Assembly: GCA_034667525.1 (NCBI GenBank)
Contig: JAXDJO010000015.1
Span: 1-64,000, forward strand
Source: DATAPE01 sp034667525
GTDB taxonomy: Bacteria > Actinomycetota > CADDZG01 > WHSQ01
Direction of reading: 5' to 3'
Length of the DNA stretch: 64,000 bases
The position numbers were made by a program, and so were the translations under genes. The notes under the pieces are model-generated. The model made no database searches, was not told the DNA's origin, and saw nothing but the letters and a program-made list of their open reading frames with translations. This document shows, piece by piece, positions 26,371-33,840 of the stretch; positions within the stretch are counted from its first letter, which is position 1, and each line of letters begins with the position of its first letter.

Positions 26371-26389
26371 GGGCCGAGATCACCGGCCC
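26371..26389. repeat. Inverted repeat in the pdxS upstream region
   Basis: GGGCCG and CGGCCC form a perfect 6-bp inverted repeat around 7 bases, between the DUF3048 gene end and pdxS. It lies immediately upstream of a TACACT minus-10-like element, so it could be an operator; it lacks a T-run and is a poor intrinsic terminator. Confidence 0.35.
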
Positions 26390-26444
26390 GAAGCTGCGTC
26401 CGACTGCCCTGCACCTCCGGGCCGGCCACAGAACGAAAGGCCGT

Positions 26445-27485
26445 TTAGAAGTGGATCGTGCCCTTGATGGGCCCCTTCTCCGAGGGCAGCAACTCGATCC
26501 AGATCGGGCCAGGCGCGAATTCGAACGGATGACCATTCTTGTCGGAGTACCTGAATGCACCACTGTGGGAGCGCCTCCACCGGCCCTTGAGGACACTTCC
26601 GCCCCGAAAGAGAAAGGCTTTGCCGGTCCCGGAGAAGCTGAGACGCGGCGATGGATTGCCGGCTATGTCCACCAGGCCCTTTGACAGCTTGACGCTCACC
26701 TCTTGGATCAGCAGGTTAGGCGTGGTGATCTGCTTGCCGTCGGCCGCCATGAACGGGGTACCACTTTCATAACGCCTCCAGGTCCCCCCCTTCCACCGCC
26801 ACGTGATCGGTTCGGCAACGGTCGAGTCTTCGAACTTGAGCTCGACCTTTTTCACCTTCTTTACCTTCTTCGCAGTGGGAGGGGCCCCGAACCTGAACAG
26901 ATGCAGAGGAGGCCGAGGAACATGTCTCGCAGCGGCTTGTTTGAGAAGCAGCTTCACGTTCGCAAACAGCGAGTGATCACTGGTGTTGCCAGGGGGAACG
27001 CGGTAGAGGGCTTTCGAGTCGTTGAAGTCGGTAAAGAGTTTCATGTGGTGTGCCGTGAGCGACTTGGTCACTATGGCATTGGCTCCGGCGAAAGCCAGTC
27101 CCAGGGTCAGAGGCTTGATGAAGGAAGGATCGTCGAAGCGGGCGCTGCGCACAGGGCCCGCCTTCTTGACGCTGTCGCACTGGAAGATCGCGGCGAATCG
27201 GGTGATCCCGCCTTCGACAAGCTCTTCGAACACGACGTCGGCATGGTCGAGACCGCTTTGCGGGCGCGCTTGCGGCGAGTTCTCGATCTTCACCGCGATC
27301 GCGGGACGTCGAAGGTCAACACCTTTCGCCGGCTTGCGTCCGGTGAAGGGACACGTGGTGGGGGCAGATGCGATCGCGTGCTTTGGTGAGTGGGATGCCT
27401 TGGGTGCCGGTCCACCGTTGTTGCTGCAGGAAACGAGCAGGAGGAGGGCTGCGACGAAGATTCCTGCCCCGCGGTTACTTTGCAA
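26445..27485 (-). CDS. DUF3048 (YerB-like) lipoprotein, copy 1
   Basis: This 346-residue protein has a lipoprotein signal (AALLLLVSC) and a Ser/Pro/His-rich linker. The DUF3048 core follows: RRPAIAVKIENSPQARPQSG, ADVVFEELVEGGITRFAAIF, and GPVRSARFDDPSF. YerB-type proteins have no established biochemical function. Its 5' end overlaps the 3' end of a second DUF3048 gene by 11 bases, so the two are a translationally linked tandem pair. The core is shared with the neighbour, but the signal sequence differs (lipobox here, plain membrane helix there). Confidence 0.85.
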   Translation of the reverse strand: MQSNRGAGIFVAALLLLVSCSNNGGPAPKASHSPKHAIASAPTTCPFTGRKPAKGVDLRRPAIAVKIENSPQARPQSGLDHADVVFEELVEGGITRFAAIFQCDSVKKAGPVRSARFDDPSFIKPLTLGLAFAGANAIVTKSLTAHHMKLFTDFNDSKALYRVPPGNTSDHSLFANVKLLLKQAAARHVPRPPLHLFRFGAPPTAKKVKKVKKVELKFEDSTVAEPITWRWKGGTWRRYESGTPFMAADGKQITTPNLLIQEVSVKLSKGLVDIAGNPSPRLSFSGTGKAFLFRGGSVLKGRWRRSHSGAFRYSDKNGHPFEFAPGPIWIELLPSEKGPIKGTIHF

Positions 27486-28527
27486 AGCTGAACGACCCCT
27501 TGACCTGACCCTTGTTGCTGGGGACGAGCTCTACCCAGACGGTACCCGGCTTCAATTGCATCTCGTCTCCGGACTTGGTCGCAAAATGATAGGGCTCGGT
27601 CAGCTTCTTGCGGCTCCATCGCCCTTTTATTGCCCGTCCATCGCGGAACAGCACCGCGCGTCCCGAACCCGTGACATTCGCGATCTCCGTCGAAGGATTG
27701 CCGAGCACGTCGGTGATCGTCTTCGAGTAGTTCACCTTGTGCTCTTCGATCAGCACGTTATCCACAGCGATCTGATGGCCGGACTCCGCCATCATCGGAG
27801 CACCTCCCTGGGTCCGCTGCCAGCGCCCATGGGCCCATTTGTAACCCGCGACGTTCCCGGAGCTGAAGTTGATGGTAATCGTGCTGGCCTTTTGGGATGC
27901 GCTTTTCTGAAGATCGCCGAACTTGAAGATGTTATTCGGAGGCGGACGATTGAAGTGCTTCTTCCCCAGTTGGCGCAGGGCCACGGTGTTCGCATAGAGC
28001 GTGTGCTCCGAGGCGATCCCCGGTCGGGGGATGCGTCGCATGGCCGAGCCTGCATTCAGCTCATCGATCACCACGATGTGGGCTTTGGCAAGGGCCTTGT
28101 CGACGATCGCGTTGCTTCCCGCATCGGCAAGGATCCGCGTGATGGGCCGCATGATGTCGGGATCGACCACGCGTGCGCTTCTCACCGGGCCCACCTTGGC
28201 CGCATCCGAGCAGTCGTACACGGCCATGAAGCGCGATAGGCCCCCTTCTACTTCCTCTTCGAATACGAGGTCCGCCTTTTCCAAGCCGGACAGGGGGTAA
28301 GCGAGCGGGTTGTTCTCCACCTTGACCGCCACCGCGGGACGCGTGAGCAATTTGTCGCTCTTTGGCTTCTTACCGGTGAGGGCGCAGGTCTTGGGTGTGG
28401 AGACCAACCTCCCGATGCCCGGCAACTTGCTGATAGCCGACCGGCCCCCTACCAGCGCGAAGATAGCCACTGCAAAGACCACAACGCCCGCTGCGATCGC
28501 AGCGATGATCTTCGTTCTCTGCGTCAC
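27475..28527 (-). CDS. DUF3048 (YerB-like) membrane-anchored protein, copy 2
   Basis: This 350-residue paralogue of the next gene begins at a GTG (28527) with AGGAG 10 bases upstream; this places TQRTK before a hydrophobic helix (IIAAIAAGVVVFAVAIFALV), a signal anchor without a lipobox Cys. The core shows TRPAVAVKVENNPLAYPLSG, ADLVFEEEVEGGLSRFMAVY and GPVRSARVVDPD. The frame is open upstream to 28620, but those residues look non-coding. Function is unknown; the protein faces outward. Both copies retain the same core motifs, so neither looks degenerate. Confidence 0.85.
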   Translation of the reverse strand: MTQRTKIIAAIAAGVVVFAVAIFALVGGRSAISKLPGIGRLVSTPKTCALTGKKPKSDKLLTRPAVAVKVENNPLAYPLSGLEKADLVFEEEVEGGLSRFMAVYDCSDAAKVGPVRSARVVDPDIMRPITRILADAGSNAIVDKALAKAHIVVIDELNAGSAMRRIPRPGIASEHTLYANTVALRQLGKKHFNRPPPNNIFKFGDLQKSASQKASTITINFSSGNVAGYKWAHGRWQRTQGGAPMMAESGHQIAVDNVLIEEHKVNYSKTITDVLGNPSTEIANVTGSGRAVLFRDGRAIKGRWSRKKLTEPYHFATKSGDEMQLKPGTVWVELVPSNKGQVKGSFSFAK

Positions 28528-28680
28528 TCGCGCGGCTCTCCTATCGGTTCCTCTGGGCTGATGTCCCGGCTCCTGGTAGTGGCTCAAGGCGCACAAGTGA
28601 GGCTTCGGTGCCAAGCGCATCGACGTTAGCAGAGGAACCTGAGATTCACGCGGAAATCCGCCTGCTAGAGCTCCGACCGG

Positions 28681-29376
28681 CTAAAGCTCGGACAACCTCT
28701 GCACCCGCGCCGACTGGGGCTGATGGGAATGCTCGTCCCCAGCGAACCAGAGCGCCGAGAAGCGCCCGCCTCGTGGTCGCGCCTTCTCGATGGCGCGGGC
28801 CAACGCGGGAGGATAGAGGGTGACTGCAACCGCCGCTGCGTCCTGCGAGAACCCGACGCGCGCCACCGTCTTCATTCCCACCGAACCCAGGGCGACCGCT
28901 CGCGAGAGCCGGTTTAGCTCCGGCAAGCGGACAACGCAGTGTGCAACGACCGCCTCCAGCTCGGTGCGGGTGTATCCGTCGAGCAGGCTCTGGGTCACGG
29001 CTATGACGGGCACCCGCGACCGGCAGATGAAGGCATTCGGCTCCCCTTTCGGTATGACCCATATCGACGGAGTCGCTCCAGATGCCAGACCTTCGACAAG
29101 GTTGTGCAGCCGAGCAGCGCGATGCCTCTCGCTCGGAATGGCCCCCGCGGAGCGCAGCGCGAGCATCCCCTGACTCCGGATCCAGAGCCACGATCCCACC
29201 GCTGCCGCTCCCCCCGCAAGGACCCCGCCGGCGGGACCAGCCAGGGCCCATCCCACCCCGCCCGCCACGGCCGCAGGAAGCGTCCAGATCAGTGGCCACG
29301 CCGAGGGACTTTGCATCGCGTCATCTCCCGGTACCCACTCCGAATTCTCGATAGTGCGTTCCCGCGATCGGCTCAT
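28681..29376 (-). CDS. M48 (HtpX-like) peptidase homologue lacking the zinc site
   Basis: This 231-residue protein has two hydrophobic segments at residues 27-66, then a region that follows the M48 pattern: IPKGEPNAFICRSR, VIAVTQSLLDGYTRTELEAVVAH, and AAAVAVTLYPPALARAIEKA. The HExxH motif reads H146-C-V-V-R150, so the catalytic Glu and second His are gone. The third ligand region (normally ExxAD) reads GFSQD. It is thus predicted to be an inactive membrane pseudo-peptidase. The ATG at 29376 is divergent from the carbamoyltransferase 49 bases away. M48 ancestry is inferred from pattern, not a search. Confidence 0.75.
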   Translation of the reverse strand: MSRSRERTIENSEWVPGDDAMQSPSAWPLIWTLPAAVAGGVGWALAGPAGGVLAGGAAAVGSWLWIRSQGMLALRSAGAIPSERHRAARLHNLVEGLASGATPSIWVIPKGEPNAFICRSRVPVIAVTQSLLDGYTRTELEAVVAHCVVRLPELNRLSRAVALGSVGMKTVARVGFSQDAAAVAVTLYPPALARAIEKARPRGGRFSALWFAGDEHSHQPQSARVQRLSEL

Positions 29377-29393
29377 CGCACGAGAATAGGTCG

Positions 29394-29428
29394 AAGGAGG
29401 CCACCGTAGGATGCGCCACCTTCGATGA
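29394..29428 (+). promoter_or_regulatory. Possible five-codon leader peptide coupled to the carbamoyltransferase
   Basis: AAGGAGG (29394-29400) is 10 bases from an ATG at 29411 that encodes M-R-H-L-R and stops at TGA 29426-29428. The stop overlaps the carbamoyltransferase ATG as ATGA. The main start has no ribosome-binding site of its own. Confidence 0.4.
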
Positions 29429-31158
29429 ATATCCTCGGCATCAGCTCGCTTGCACACGACACGGCTGCCGCACTGGTGATCGACGGACAACCCGTGGCCT
29501 TCGTGGAAGAAGAGCGCCTAAATCGTGACAAGCACACCTGGTCTTTTCCCGATCAGGCGATCGGATGGTGCCTGGATCAGGCCGGTCTGAACATCAAGGA
29601 CATCGATATCGTTGCGTTCGACTACCGGCCCGGCCTCGACTACGCGCGTGCGCTTGCGTACGACATACTCCCCCGGTTCCCGAGGTCTGCTCTGCACTGG
29701 GCAAAGCAAACGTACGCGGATATGCGGCATGTCTACAAGATCTTGGGCTTCCGAAGGAGATGGGCGTACGGGGGTCGCATCCGCCTCATCGATCACCACC
29801 ACTGTCACGCCGCATCCACGTTCCTGAGCTCGCCGTATGACGAGGCAGTCACGATCACGCTGGATCGAGGCGGTGACTACCTCTCGTCGGCCGTTTTCGC
29901 ATGCGAGGGGGCGAACCTCCACCAGAAGATGAAGGTCCACAATCCACATTCGCTGGGAGAGCTTTACACGGCGATCACCTGGTGGCTCGGCTTCGTTCCC
30001 AATTGGGACGAGGGCAAGGTGATGGCGCTGGCCTCCTTCGGGAAACCAACCTACGTGGAGGACTTCCGGAAGATGGTCACACTTCGCGACGGAGGAGATT
30101 TCCGGATCGACCTTTCGTGGGCGGGGTGGCACCTCGAGCGCAAGCCGGTGTCACAACGCTTCCTCGAACGCTTCGGGCCACCCCGGGCCGCAGACGGTCC
30201 CATAACAGAGGTGCATGAGGACGTGGCGTTCGCCATCCAGACGGTGACCGAGGAAGCGGCGCTGCACATGGCCGCAGCCGCAGGCAGGCGTTTCGGGAGC
30301 TCGCTTCCACTGTGTCTGAGCGGCGGGGTCGTGCTGAACTCGGTGATGAACGCGCGCGTGCTCAAAGAAGGTCCTTTCCAGGATGTTTTCATGCAACCGG
30401 CGGTAGGTGACTCCGGCAACTGTTTGGGTGCGGCCCTGCATGTGTGGCATACCGCCACCGGCAAGCCGCGCACTTTTCAGATGCAGCACGCGTCGTGGGG
30501 GCCGGAGTACTCGGACGGGGAGATCCAACGGGCGCTTGACGCGCGCAAGGTCGGCTATAGGAAGGTCGACGACCCGGCCGAGGCTGCGGCCGAGCTGATC
30601 ACACAGGGGAAGATCACATCGTGGTTCCAGGGCCGCGCTGAGGCCGGCCCCAGAGCGCTCGGCAATCGCTCCATCCTGGCCGACCCGCGCCTTCCGTGGA
30701 TGAAGGACACCCTCAATCACGAGGTGAAGCACCGCGAGGGGTTCCGTCCGTTCGCACCGTCTGTTCTAGAAGAGGCGACTGCGGATTGGTTCGACGATCC
30801 CTACCCTTCACCGTTCATGCTTCTCGTTCTTCCGATCAAGGCAGAGCGACGCGCCGAGGTGCCCGCAGTGAACCACGTCGACGGCACCGGGCGTCTTCAG
30901 ACCGTGACCGAGTCGAGCAACCGCGAGTTCCGCAGGCTCATCCAAAGCTTCCACCGGCGAACGGGCGTGCCGATGGTTCTAAACACCTCGTTCAACGACA
31001 AGGGTGAGCCCATCGTGTGCTCTCCTGAGGACGCGCTCCGCACCTATTTCGCCACGGGCATCGACGCGCTGGTGATCGGGTCGTATCTGTTGGAGAAGCA
31101 GCCCGGGAGCGAAAGAGGACCGGGGGATCAGCGCGCGGCCGCGCAGGAGCGTTCGTAG
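29425..31158 (+). CDS. NodU/CmcH-family O-carbamoyltransferase
   Basis: This 577-residue enzyme resembles TobZ, CmcH and NodU, which carbamoylate hydroxyl groups of sugars or antibiotics using carbamoyl phosphate and ATP. The N-terminal Kae1-like domain has GISSLAHDTAAALVIDG, the metal-binding HHHCH (124-128), and CLSGGVVLNSVMN. The C-terminal YrdC-like domain has AEAGPRALGNRSILADPR and VLNTSFNDKGEPIV. Motifs look intact. The acceptor is unknown; the gene stands alone, with pimA-patA-pgsA convergent to it. Its last 31 bases overlap the pimA 3' end. Modification of a glycolipid is possible but only an inference. Confidence 0.9.
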   Translation: MNILGISSLAHDTAAALVIDGQPVAFVEEERLNRDKHTWSFPDQAIGWCLDQAGLNIKDIDIVAFDYRPGLDYARALAYDILPRFPRSALHWAKQTYADMRHVYKILGFRRRWAYGGRIRLIDHHHCHAASTFLSSPYDEAVTITLDRGGDYLSSAVFACEGANLHQKMKVHNPHSLGELYTAITWWLGFVPNWDEGKVMALASFGKPTYVEDFRKMVTLRDGGDFRIDLSWAGWHLERKPVSQRFLERFGPPRAADGPITEVHEDVAFAIQTVTEEAALHMAAAAGRRFGSSLPLCLSGGVVLNSVMNARVLKEGPFQDVFMQPAVGDSGNCLGAALHVWHTATGKPRTFQMQHASWGPEYSDGEIQRALDARKVGYRKVDDPAEAAAELITQGKITSWFQGRAEAGPRALGNRSILADPRLPWMKDTLNHEVKHREGFRPFAPSVLEEATADWFDDPYPSPFMLLVLPIKAERRAEVPAVNHVDGTGRLQTVTESSNREFRRLIQSFHRRTGVPMVLNTSFNDKGEPIVCSPEDALRTYFATGIDALVIGSYLLEKQPGSERGPGDQRAAAQERS

Positions 31159-32237
31159 ATCGCCTCGACGCCGGTCACCAATCGGCTCCAGTCGTAGACA
31201 CATGCGCGGGCCGACGATTTCTTCCTCATAGTTAGAGCGCGCTCGGGATCGGACAGCACCGATCGCAGCGCCTCTGCCAACGGAGCGGGCCGGCCAACCG
31301 GGGCAAAGGTCGCAGCGTCTCCCGCCACCACCTCGAACTCCTCCAGATCCGAGCAGACGATCGGACACCCTGCGGCCATGGCCTCGACGAGCACGATCCC
31401 GAAGGACTCACCACCCAGATTAGGTGCGCAATACAAGTCACAGGAGCGGAGCAGCCGCGCCTTGTCGGCTTCTGACACCGCGCCGAGGAACCGCACCCGG
31501 GCGCCGAGACCGGTAGCCAAAACCTGCAAGCGCGAGCGGAGGCGCCCATCTCCGGCTACCAGGAGCGTCGCACCTGTATCCGAGAGAAGAGCCATGGCCC
31601 GGATCAACACGTCTGCACCTTTGCGCGGTTCGAGGCGGCCCAGAAACAGAACGTGCGGGCCTGGTCCCAACTCCGTGGGAGCCACGGCGGCGAAACGGCC
31701 AACGTCGACACCATTAGGCGTAGACAAAAGCTCTCCGGGGAAATAGCGCGCCACCAGCCGGCCCGCAGCCTCGGAGACTGCGGTTCTTGCTGTCAGACGG
31801 TCCATCACCTTCATCAGGACTGGCCCGCAGATGCGATAGAGCAAGCTCGATCGAGCTGCGGCATGGAAGGTACCCACCGCAGGCGCCTTGATCGAGAGGA
31901 GCGCCAGAAGCGACAGGCTCGGTATCAGGGGCTCGTGAAGGTGGACGACGTCGGGCTCGAAGCCGGCGAGCGCGCGTCTGATCCTGACTGCTGCGATGGG
32001 TCCGAAGGTAATGGGAGCCACCGATCCGTTTGCAGGGATGCCGATCGCGCGTCCGATGGGGGTGATCTCGTCCTGAGGTTCGACCATCCCGGCGGCCCCC
32101 CGCGGTCGCCACGAGATGGGCGCAAACACCTCGACCTCGTGGCCTCGCCTGCGAAGCACGGCGGCCAGAGAACGGATGTGGCTCTGCACTCCCCCGGGAC
32201 GGTCCCACGCGTAGGGGCAGACCAGGGCCACCCTCAT
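31128..32237 (-). CDS. pimA: Phosphatidylinositol alpha-mannosyltransferase (PimA-like, GT4)
   Basis: This 369-residue GT-B glycosyltransferase probably adds the first mannose to phosphatidylinositol from GDP-mannose at the inner face of the membrane. It starts MRVALVCPYAWDRPGGVQSH, like mycobacterial PimA, and has STPNGVDVGRF, FLGRLEPRKGADVL and the donor-binding ESFGIVLVEAMAAG. The ATG at 32237 overlaps the patA stop (ATGA). The order pgsA-patA-pimA is the conserved PIM locus and supports this role over other GT4 functions. Confidence 0.9.
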   Translation of the reverse strand: MRVALVCPYAWDRPGGVQSHIRSLAAVLRRRGHEVEVFAPISWRPRGAAGMVEPQDEITPIGRAIGIPANGSVAPITFGPIAAVRIRRALAGFEPDVVHLHEPLIPSLSLLALLSIKAPAVGTFHAAARSSLLYRICGPVLMKVMDRLTARTAVSEAAGRLVARYFPGELLSTPNGVDVGRFAAVAPTELGPGPHVLFLGRLEPRKGADVLIRAMALLSDTGATLLVAGDGRLRSRLQVLATGLGARVRFLGAVSEADKARLLRSCDLYCAPNLGGESFGIVLVEAMAAGCPIVCSDLEEFEVVAGDAATFAPVGRPAPLAEALRSVLSDPERALTMRKKSSARACVYDWSRLVTGVEAIYERSCAAAR

Positions 32238-33160
32238 GTTGTCTCTTTGTCCGCCGTCCAGAACGGTTGAAATACGTGCCACTCTTCGGGCCTCTGCGCG
32301 ATGAAGTACTCGAGCTGGCTGGCTATGCGTCGGGTTAACTGAACAATGGCATCGGGGGCCGCGGTCTCCGGCAACTCGATGATTTCGCCGATGTGGGCTT
32401 CCCATCCTCTGGCACCGTCGGGCCGTCTGACCCCATAGACCCCCGCCACCATGAGCGGCACCCCCGAGCGCAGGGCAACGAACGCGGGACCGGCCGGAAG
32501 GGTGGTCGGCTCCCCGAACAGCTCGACTTCCGGGCCCTTGCCTGCGAGATCCCGGTCACCAACTATCGCAACGATGGCACCGGATTCAACCTCTGCGATC
32601 AACTTCCGGGTGACCCCCGCCTCGGCCGGAAAGATCGTCATCCCGAGGCGCGCCCGATGGGCCGCGAAGAAATCGAACATCTTCCGGGGGCGCAGCACCT
32701 CGGCCACGGTGACGAGTCTGCGGCCGCTGGCGCCAACCCAGGCTCCTCCGGCATCCCAGTTGCCGAGATGGCTGACAACGACTACCGCCCCCTTTCCCCG
32801 GCCCAGCACTTCGTCGAGCCGTTCCTGATGAAACACCTGGAATCTCTCGAGGAAGAACTCAGGCGTCTCTCTCACCAACCGAAAGGTCTCCAGCCAGTAG
32901 CGCGCGTAGCTTCGATAGGCCTCGACGACCAATCTGTCCAGGCCCGGTGAACCAACTCTCTCTCCGGTGACCCGTGAGAGATTCCGCTCGACGACGCGCC
33001 GGCGCGCGGTCCGGCGCCGGCCCAACATTCCTCCAACGGTATGGGCCAAGCCGTAAGCAGCACTTTCAGGGATCGCTCTCGCCACCCACGAGCCGGCCAC
33101 ATAACCGTAGTAGACGAGCTGTAGCAGCCTGCCCTCTGCCCGAGCCTCAGGCTTAGCCAA
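32234..33160 (-). CDS. patA: Phosphatidylinositol mannoside acyltransferase (PatA-like, LpxL/HtrB family)
   Basis: This 308-residue lysophospholipid-type acyltransferase has the catalytic HLGNWD (His131, Asp136; HX4D motif) and PAGPAFVALRSGVPL. An N-terminal amphipathic segment probably binds the membrane. In mycobacteria PatA acylates mannose of PIM. The gene overlaps pgsA upstream by 8 bases and pimA downstream by 4, a tightly coupled PIM operon. Confidence 0.9.
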   Translation of the reverse strand: MAKPEARAEGRLLQLVYYGYVAGSWVARAIPESAAYGLAHTVGGMLGRRRTARRRVVERNLSRVTGERVGSPGLDRLVVEAYRSYARYWLETFRLVRETPEFFLERFQVFHQERLDEVLGRGKGAVVVVSHLGNWDAGGAWVGASGRRLVTVAEVLRPRKMFDFFAAHRARLGMTIFPAEAGVTRKLIAEVESGAIVAIVGDRDLAGKGPEVELFGEPTTLPAGPAFVALRSGVPLMVAGVYGVRRPDGARGWEAHIGEIIELPETAAPDAIVQLTRRIASQLEYFIAQRPEEWHVFQPFWTADKETT

Positions 33161-33752
33161 CGCTCATCTGTTTGCGAACGTGCAGCAACCGTTGGAAGGC
33201 GGTCACTATCGAGACCGTCGCAAGGATCGCGGTGGCAAGTGGAAGGACGTCGAAGAACAGTCCGAGGACCATGAAAATCCAACGCTCTGCCCGTTCGGCG
33301 AGGCCCACGTTGCACTCGTATCCGAGAGCTTCGGCTCTGGCCTTGATGTACGACACCAGGAAAGCGGCGACCATTCCGATCAACCCCAGAGCGGCGACCC
33401 AATGCTGCTCGCGTCCAGGCTTGTCGGGGGTGACGGCGTAAAGCCAGGCTATCGGGATGAAGAAGAGGGCATCGGACAGCCGGTCGGTGGTGGAATCCAA
33501 CAACGCCCCGAATCTGGTGCCCGCACCCCTCGCTTTGGCTACCGCCCCATCGAGCACGTCGGCGGTCCCTGCAAGAAGCGTGGCCAGGGCGGCAGTCAAC
33601 AGGTGACCCTTGAGGATCTCCACCGCACCATAGGCCTGAATGAGCACCCCTAGAACGGTGATCGCGTCCGGATTGATGTGACTGCTTGCAACCGCGCGGC
33701 CAAACGGGCTCATCAGCCGGTCCCATAGCCGGCGCACCTTCTGGTTGATCAT
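33153..33752 (-). CDS. pgsA: Phosphatidylinositol phosphate synthase (CDP-alcohol phosphatidyltransferase)
   Basis: This 199-residue membrane enzyme probably joins CDP-diacylglycerol to inositol 1-phosphate, the first step of PI and PIM synthesis. The CDP-alcohol motif is D65-VL-D68-G69-AV-A72-K73...G82...D86...D90; the usual Arg after the Ala is Lys here. Several hydrophobic segments follow. Gene order with patA and pimA argues for the inositol-phosphate acceptor rather than glycerol phosphate. It is divergent from the EF-G2-like gene. Confidence 0.9.
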   Translation of the reverse strand: MINQKVRRLWDRLMSPFGRAVASSHINPDAITVLGVLIQAYGAVEILKGHLLTAALATLLAGTADVLDGAVAKARGAGTRFGALLDSTTDRLSDALFFIPIAWLYAVTPDKPGREQHWVAALGLIGMVAAFLVSYIKARAEALGYECNVGLAERAERWIFMVLGLFFDVLPLATAILATVSIVTAFQRLLHVRKQMSVG

Positions 33753-33840
33753 TCCGTGAGCCTATAGAGACGTCGCACCGGGAGGCGCAGACCACTACGA
33801 TTGCGGCTCACTCTCAATCCCACCTCGAAGGAGCGACGAC

